The notes under the pieces: generated by a model
The model's database searches: none
Told to the model about the DNA's origin: nothing
The model's input: only the letters and a program-made list of their open reading frames with translations
Assembly (NCBI RefSeq): GCF_018294505.1
Contig: NC_057800.1
Location: forward strand, 479,198,530-479,262,529
DNA length: 64,000 nt
Origin: Triticum aestivum
Lineage: Eukaryota; Streptophyta; Magnoliopsida; Poales; Poaceae
Direction of reading: 5' to 3'
Shown here: piece after piece, positions 58,756 through 64,000 of the stretch
Numbering within the stretch: position 1 is the first letter of the stretch
Layout of the letters: every line of letters begins with the position of its first letter
Made by a program: the position numbers and the translations under genes

Positions 58756-59419
58756 GCCATGGACGGCGGCAAGCTCCACCGGAGGGAGGTGGCGGCGGCG
58801 ATCTGGAAGGGAGGAGGCGAGCTCTCGCTCTGCCTCAATGTGGAAGGGTTCGAGCGATTCGGTGGGATCGATTGATGGATGTGGGGAAGAAAGGAGGCGG
58901 GGGGTGGATGGAAAATGACCAGGCTAGGGTTGGTGTGGAAGGGTTCAGCACTGCCGTTGGATCCGCGAGTATCCAACGGTGTTTGATGCACGATCCACGT
59001 GAGAAGTGGACATGACACATAGGCAAAACTGATGAGGTGGCGCCTAGTCATAGCAACCCACCACAATTTACAAGGTTATGACCATCTATATTGGTCATGA
59101 TCGGCTAGAAATAAGGCATCGGACTAGTGCTGTCTGCTTTATGACCATTTCGTGTAAGGAAATTATGACCTTTCTGACCAAAATGGTCGCAATGGTTTAG
59201 GGTTTGGAGCCCCCCGAACAGCTTTTGACCAATTGGTCTAAAATGGTCATAGATTTATGACCAATTCTTCCAGGGTCACTGACAGAAGGTCATAAGTTGA
59301 CATATTTCTTGTAGTGACTCACTTGGCGACAGTTCCAAATGTCGTCGTGGAAAGAGGTTAAAAACCGTTTGTTTAGGACCGACGCGCACCAGTGTATGTT
59401 TTGTATGGTCGATGTATTA

Positions 59420-61047
59420 GAGCATCTCCAACAGCCGTGCTAAACTAGCGCCGCGCCGCAAATTAGGCTGTTTTAGCGCGCGCGCAATGCGGCGGGTCGC
59501 TCCAGCGGGCGCGCAAAAACGGCGCGCGAGCTATAACGGGTTGGGCACGCGGTTGAAAACACTTACCCGCGCGGCGTATTTCGGGCGCCAGCTACAGCGC
59601 GCGGCACACTCGAGCGCTCGCGCCGCACTCTCTCCTCGTCCTATGCCCCGCGCGCGCCGGCGCCGGCGCCCTGCCACCCACCCATGGACGTGCACATCGG
59701 CGCCCCGCTCACCCTGCTGTACAGCCGCGACCCCCCCCCCCCCGCCGCCGCCGCCGCCGCCGGAAACCCTAGCGCGGGGAAGCGCTGGCATCGCCACCGC
59801 CGGAGCTCCGCGAGCGTCAGCCTCGCGCGCAGCCTCTTCTTGCCGCCGCAGTTGACCACGGCGCCGGGTGGCGTCGCGCCGGCGCCGTCCCGTGCCGCCG
59901 CCGCACCGTCGAAGAAGGTCCCCAATGCGGCGCGGACGAAGAAGGGCAAAACATCCGCGAAGAAAAACAAGGCGGCGGACGGCTCCGGCACCACAAAGGC
60001 GAGGAGAAAGAAGCTTGGCCGAGGAGAGGAGGTTGGCGACCGAGGAGAGAAGAGTGGCGACCGAGGAGAGAAAGGTGGCTTTGGAGGAGAGGAAAGTGAG
60101 CAATGAGGAGTGAGCTAAGTTGTTGGAATGGGAGAAGCACTTGTTCTTCTTGGACACATCTAACCTCAATGCGGTGCAAAAAGAGTATGTCAATCTTGCC
60201 CAACAAGAAGTCTTGATCCAAAAAAGAGCCTTGGTTCGTGCAATGGGTGGCGGTGGCCTCGGCACCATGGGTGGCGGTGGCCTCAGCGCCATGGGAGGCA
60301 TGGGTGGCTTCGGAGCCATGGGAGGCTTGGGTGCACATCCGGCCGCCATGGGAGGCATGGGTGCACCTCCGGCCGCCATGGGAGGCATGGGTGCACCTCC
60401 GGCCGCCATGGGAGGCATGGGTGGCTTTGGAGCACCCTCTGACGCTATGGCCGCCATGGGAGGCATGAGTTTTGCTTCTCTCATGGGAGGCATGGGTGCA
60501 CCTCCGGCCGCCATGGGTGCAATGTCTTTCGATGTGCCTTCTCACACACATTCCCATGAAGATGTCGTTGAAGATCTTGCCAACATCGTCGGAGCTTCAC
60601 ATGATGCGGTGCGTGATGCGGTGCGTGATGAGGAGAGGGAGGAAGATTCATCTTCGGAGGCGGAAGAGTCGTCTTCGGAAGATGAGGACAAAGACGAAGA
60701 CGAGGAAGATGAAGATTGATGTGTCTTTCATGTCTTGAAATTTAGTTTGCATTTGAACTTGGTTGGATGAACTTGTGGGCATGATTTTGAACTTGTGGGG
60801 ATGAACTTTTATTCATCAACTTGTTTGTGTCAAATTTCATATGTTCATTTTTGTCCAAAATATCATATATGCAAAATGCCCGGCGAGTCGCGCGCGCTGT
60901 ATTTTTGCGCTCTGCTGGAGCGGCGCGCGCGCTGCATTATAGCGCGTCTGCTGGAGCCAGCGCAGGCGGGCACGCAAAACCAGCCGCAGCGCGTGCGGTA
61001 AACAGGTTTTTTGCGCGCGGCGCTTAGCACGGCTGTTGGAGATGCTC
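59420..61047. mobile_element. PIF/Harbinger element, copy 2
   Basis: Ends GAGCATCTCCAACAGCCGTG and GGCTGTTGGAGATGCTC, flanked by TTA (59417-59419, 61048-61050). Same insertion as copy 1, duplicated with the segment. The terminal base at position 3 is G here and A in copy 1, so copy 1 carries the mutation. A run of about 13 C lies near 59729. Confidence 0.9.
59868..60719 (+). pseudogene. Harbinger ORF1-like protein, copy 2
   Basis: Same NAM-associated-type frame as copy 1, with SLAEERRLATEERRVATEER, LLEWEKHLFFLDTSNLNAVQ and the Met-Gly stretch. It is open through the upstream point where copy 1 has TGA (here CAA) but has its own TGA at 60111-60113 where copy 1 has CGA. The Met-Gly region is shorter than in copy 1 by about one repeat. 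Stop at 60717-60719. The stops differ between copies, so the frame was open on both points before duplication. Confidence 0.65.
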
Positions 61048-61050
61048 TTA

Positions 61051-61581
61051 AGCATGTTCTAGTAAACATGCCTAACACATTTTAGCTACTTCCTCTACCT
61101 TTTTATAGACATCTGGGCATTCTCTGCTCTGGCAACACCTGCCTTGTGATGTTTACCTATGCCAATTGCATTTTTGTCAGTACTGGTTTCAATGTCTATT
61201 AAGCCTATTGCAATTAACAGTTGAATTCATTTTTAAACAATTGTATTTCAATGGCAACAAACTTACAAAACGTGACTTAGGATGCTATTAAGCCTGTTGC
61301 AATTAACAGTTGTATCCATTTTTTAATCTGTCCCTTTGCTACCATGCCACTCTCCGCAATGACGATATACTAGAGATGCTGCCCATTTGCTATTTTTGGT
61401 GGATGCTAACCCTGTTGTACTTAACATGCATGTCCATGTACTTACGCAGGGTCATAATGGCCAATGTTGTTGTTTGCTCTCGAGGTTAGCTGCATCCCAT
61501 GTCTTACAGTATTTCACATCATTTATGCAATTACAGTTTAACTTCTACCATTTACTGGTTGCCTGCAGGTACACATGTCAG
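61051..61581. other. Intron/flank of the B3 cassette, arm 2
   Basis: Non-coding. It includes two similar stretches (TTTTTATAGACATCTGGGC near 61101 and TTTTATAGATAACTGGGCC near 61816) and repeated AAGCCTATTGCAATTAACAG words, which are the likely substrate of the arm-1 deletion. Confidence 0.6.
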
Positions 61582-61699
61582 TGGCAGTGATCCACGCTTC
61601 AACCCAGAGGAACAGCTCGCCTCCGCCACCGCTGACTGTGGGCGGGCTTTTGCCAAGATGAAGTGCCCTAGCAACTACCTCTTAGGACTTACCAAGTAT

Positions 61700-62475
61700 G
61701 TACTCACCAATTCCATCTTACCAATACCAGTTGTTATTAATGGCTATGTTTTGTACGATCGATGTAGTAAGCATGTTGTAGTAAACATGTGTAACATGTT
61801 TTAGCTATTTTCCCTACCCTTTTATAGATAACTGGGCCATTATCTGCTCTGGTAGCACCTGCCTTGTGATGTTTAACTCTGCCAATTGCATCTTTATCAG
61901 TATCGGTTTCAATGGCCATTAAGCCTATTGCAATTGACACGTGTATCCATTTTTAAAGAGTTGTATTTCAATGGCTACAGACTTACCCAACATGAATTCG
62001 GATGTTGTTAAGCCTGTTGCAATTAACAATTGTATCCATTTTTTAATCCATCCCTTTGCTACCGTGCTACTCTTTCACAATGAAGATATCACTACAGATG
62101 TTGCCGTTTTATTACCATTTGCTATTTTTGGTGGATGTTAACCCTGTTGTAGTTAACATTGGCTTTCCATGTACTTACACAGGGCTACAATGGGCGATGC
62201 TGTTGTTTGCCGTCGAGGTTAGCTGCATCCCATGTCTTATAAACCATCTATTTCTAAATATAAGTATTTTTAGAGATTCCAATATAGACTACATAAGGAG
62301 AAAAATGAGTGAATCTAGATTCTAATCTAAACTATATCTATAATTCTATATACATTAGTATGTAGTTCATATTGAAATCTCTAAAAAATACTTGTAGTCA
62401 GGAACATAGGTGGTTGTATTTTACATCATTTGTGCAATCTCAGTTTAGCTTCTAACATTTACTCCTTGCTTGTAG
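61700..62475. other. Intron of B3 copy 2 with internal duplication
   Basis: Words such as GGATGTTAACCCTGTTGTAGT, CATGTACTTACACAGGG and CATCCCATGTCTTA occur here and again in the preceding intron (61400-61510), so exon plus intron were duplicated together. A MITE lies at 62242-62416. The GATGTAGTAAGCATGTT near 61760 is a second empty Harbinger site. Confidence 0.6.
62242..62416. mobile_element. Stowaway-like MITE, arm 2
   Basis: Same insertion as 45072-45245, TA-flanked; one base longer by an extra A near 62386. Confidence 0.75.
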
Positions 62476-63196
62476 GTACATATATGAGCGATGCTGATAC
62501 ACGCTTCGATCCCTTTTGTGTATGGGGCAATGAGATATTCATGAACAAGCGTCAACTGAGGAAACTAAGAAAGATTGTTAGGCGAAAGAAATGGGTGATT
62601 GGAGTTAAGCTCTTTATTTACACTTTGTTCAAGACAACAGTGAACTTTAGGATGCTAAGTAATGTGTTGCCTTTTCCCCCTGCCCGCAGCAAGTTACTCT
62701 ATTAGACCTCAGTACATGATATTTTTCTCTTTTCAGTGGTTTCTGAAGCTATTTACAGATGATTACCTTGCAAACTATATGACCGGAGTGGAGGCAACTA
62801 AGGTTAAAGTATATAATTCATGCTACCATGATAATGCTCTAGAAGTCTTCCTGAAGGCGGTGAAGGATGGGCGGGCAATCATCGCAAGGGGTTGGACAAA
62901 AGTGGTTCATGTCTATGGTATGCAGGAAGGCACATTATGGGCATTCGACTTCTTCAACACCATCGGTAGTCAAAATGATTTACACTTGTCTCTTCACCCT
63001 TACCGCCTTTAAATATTGTGGTTCATCATAGTTAATTATTGTCTAATCCTGTAATTATTGAACATATTGTACTGCCAATTTTATTTACGGATTCGTTGTT
63101 GAACCATTGTGTTGAGAATTTGAATTGCACATTTCATATTTCAAAATTTCCAATTCGAATAATAAATTACAGGCAAAAATAAAAATATACAGGAGC

Positions 63197-63640
63197 TAAT
63201 AAAATAATGTGCACACGGTTAGAAAGAAAACACCGTGTGTGATGTAAAAAGAGAACAGACGGTCATGGAACTTTGCAAATGGTTCTGGCAGTAAAAGCGC
63301 TTGTGATGGATAGCCCAATGCCACACAGTTTTCTTCATCAAATCGTGTGTGATGTAGTTGATAAAAGCAAAAAGTTAACCAAGGCAGAGCGTGTGTGATA
63401 GTTACACCATTCACACACGAGCCTATACATAAAACTGTGTGGGATGTACATACGAACAGAAATGTTTTCCCTGGATTGACTGTGTGGGATGTACATAAGA
63501 ACGGAAACGTATTCTTGGATTGACTGTGTGTGATATCATACGAACCGAAATGTTTTTTCTGGGATTCACCGTGTGGGATGTACATACGAACGGAAATGAT
63601 TGAGTTTCGATACCTCGCCCGATCGCACACGAGCTCATTT
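63197..63640. repeat. Tandem array A5 (arm 2)
   Basis: Counterpart of 46030-46470, directly 3' of B3 copy 2: GTGCACACGGTTAG, CGTGTGTGATGTAG and GTGTGGGATGTACATACGAA units. It has CGATCGCACACGAGC where arm 1 has CGATCGGACACGAGC. Confidence 0.85.
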
Positions 63641-64000
63641 TGTTGGGGAACATAGCATGCAATTTCAAAAAAAATCCTACGATCACACAAGATCTATCTA
63701 GGAGATGCATCACAACAAGACGGGAGAGTGTGTCCACGTACCCTCGTAGGCCGAAAGCGCAAGCGTTATGTAACATGGTTGATGTAGTCGAACGTCTTCA
63801 CGATCCAACCGATCCAACTACCGAACGTACGGCACCTCCGAGTTATGCACACGTTCAGCTTGATGACGTCCCTCGAACTCTTGATCCAGCAAAGGGTCGA
63901 GGGAGAGTTTCGTTAGCATGACAGCATGGTGATGGTGATGGTGATGTGATCCGTGCAGGGCTTCGCCTAAACACTACGACGCTATGATCGGAGGAGCAAA
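63641..64000 (-). mobile_element. Copia LTR, arm 2 copy (cut by the window end)
   Basis: The first 360 bp of the same LTR as at 46471, at the same insertion point (GAGCTCATTT on the left in both). By eye about 14 of 360 positions differ, mostly C/T and G/A changes. Confidence 0.9.

Larger units (their letters stand above)
52615..59316. mobile_element. CACTA transposon 2, mismatched flanks
   Basis: The left end CACTACAAGAAATATGTCAA and the right end TTGACATATTTCTTGTAGTG match CACTA 1. The left flank triplet is TGT (52612-52614) while the right is ACT (59317-59319), and the right flank continues exactly like that of CACTA 1. A solo LTR (52711-55450) interrupts it. The left arm after the LTR (55456-55780) parallels CACTA 1; the interior carries a different GC-rich gene fragment. 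The last ~310 bp (59007-59316) are shared with CACTA 1. Confidence 0.85.
61582..63012 (+). pseudogene. B3-domain gene, copy 2 (arm 2), most complete
   Basis: Three exons are visible. Exon 61582-61695 (acceptor CATGTCAG, donor AAGTATGT) reads SGSDPRFNPEEQLASATADC and MKCPSNYLLGLTK. Exon 62489-62654 reads DTRFDPFCVWGNEIFMNK and GVKLFIYTLFKTTVNFRM; its donor is mutated to CTAAGTAA. Exon 62737-63012 reads WFLKLFTDDYLANYM, then GRAIIARGWTKVVHVYGMQE and DLHLSLHPYRL with TAA, an uninterrupted B3 domain. Phases join 2-2-0. If the lost donor could be bypassed, this copy would keep a full B3 domain. No first exon with ATG is present; the copy at 18035 shows what it looked like. A plant nuclear DNA-binding role is inferred from the domain. 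Confidence 0.65.
59007..64000. repeat. Segmental duplication, arm 2 (runs off the window)
   Basis: Same content and order as 42619-46830, with ~807 bp more (61109-61915) that arm 1 has lost. Confidence 0.95.

Noticed and set aside
58254..59066. 270-codon minus-strand frame
   Set aside because: It crosses from the CACTA right arm into a captured GC-rich fragment, so it cannot be one gene. Only an inner part is kept as a low-confidence fragment.
42619..64000. Assembly artefact as the cause of the duplicated block
   Set aside because: The arms differ by many substitutions, an ~807-bp deletion, separate stop codons and repeat-number changes, so they are distinct loci.
1..64000. tRNA, rRNA or organellar DNA insert
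   Set aside because: No cloverleaf or conserved ribosomal sequence noticed by eye; a tRNAscan/Infernal run would be decisive.

Overview
Organism and setting. This is repeat-dense plant nuclear DNA, most likely from a wheat-group grass (Triticum/Aegilops or a close relative). The basis is a nest of element types that I know from Triticeae genomes: an Angela/BARE-like Copia element, a Sabrina-like Gypsy element with a tRNA-Asp-type primer site, several CACTA transposons, PIF/Harbinger elements and Stowaway MITEs. Family names come from memory and were not checked by search. Coding sequence is spliced, so no operons, ribosome sites or bacterial terminators apply. I see no clearly active single-copy host gene.

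Layout. 0-5.1 kb: a decayed 3'-5' exonuclease copy, then the right part of a CACTA element ending at 4799, inserted in a Gypsy LTR (4800-5129). 5.1-10.2 kb: an ~85-bp tandem array, a nearly intact four-exon B3-like gene (minus strand), a ~500-bp-unit array, and a plus-strand ORF that is broken by a Gypsy element (10190-17202) and resumes at 17203. 17.4-22.5 kb: N-terminal exons of a B3-type gene, another ~85-bp array, a decayed F-box/DUF295 gene, and a minus-strand Pro/Ala-rich ORF. 22.5-27.0 kb: a second ~500-bp-unit array in the opposite orientation, then a decayed AP2/ERF gene. 27.1-33.0 kb: a CACTA-like element with palindromic ends. 33.0-34.7 kb: a decayed B3 copy with its array. 34.7-42.9 kb: CACTA element 1 (TSD ACT). 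42.9-46.5 kb: a B3 cassette with an inserted Harbinger element and a MITE. 46.5-52.6 kb: an antisense Copia element. 52.6-59.3 kb: CACTA element 2, carrying a 2.7-kb solo LTR. 59.0-64.0 kb: a second copy of the 42.6-46.8 kb block.

How the parts relate. Two themes stand out. First, a B3-type gene or fragment occurs five times, and each time a short-unit tandem array built on GTGTGTGATG / CACACGGTT words lies on its 3' side. This suggests a recurring gene-carrying cassette. Second, CACTA element 2 has different 3-bp flanks on its two sides (TGT and ACT), and its right flank repeats the right flank of CACTA element 1. The simplest reading is unequal recombination between two CACTA copies, which made a ~16.4-kb tandem duplication. 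The duplicated arms differ at about 14 of 360 bases where I compared them by eye, so this is an old event and not an assembly copy.
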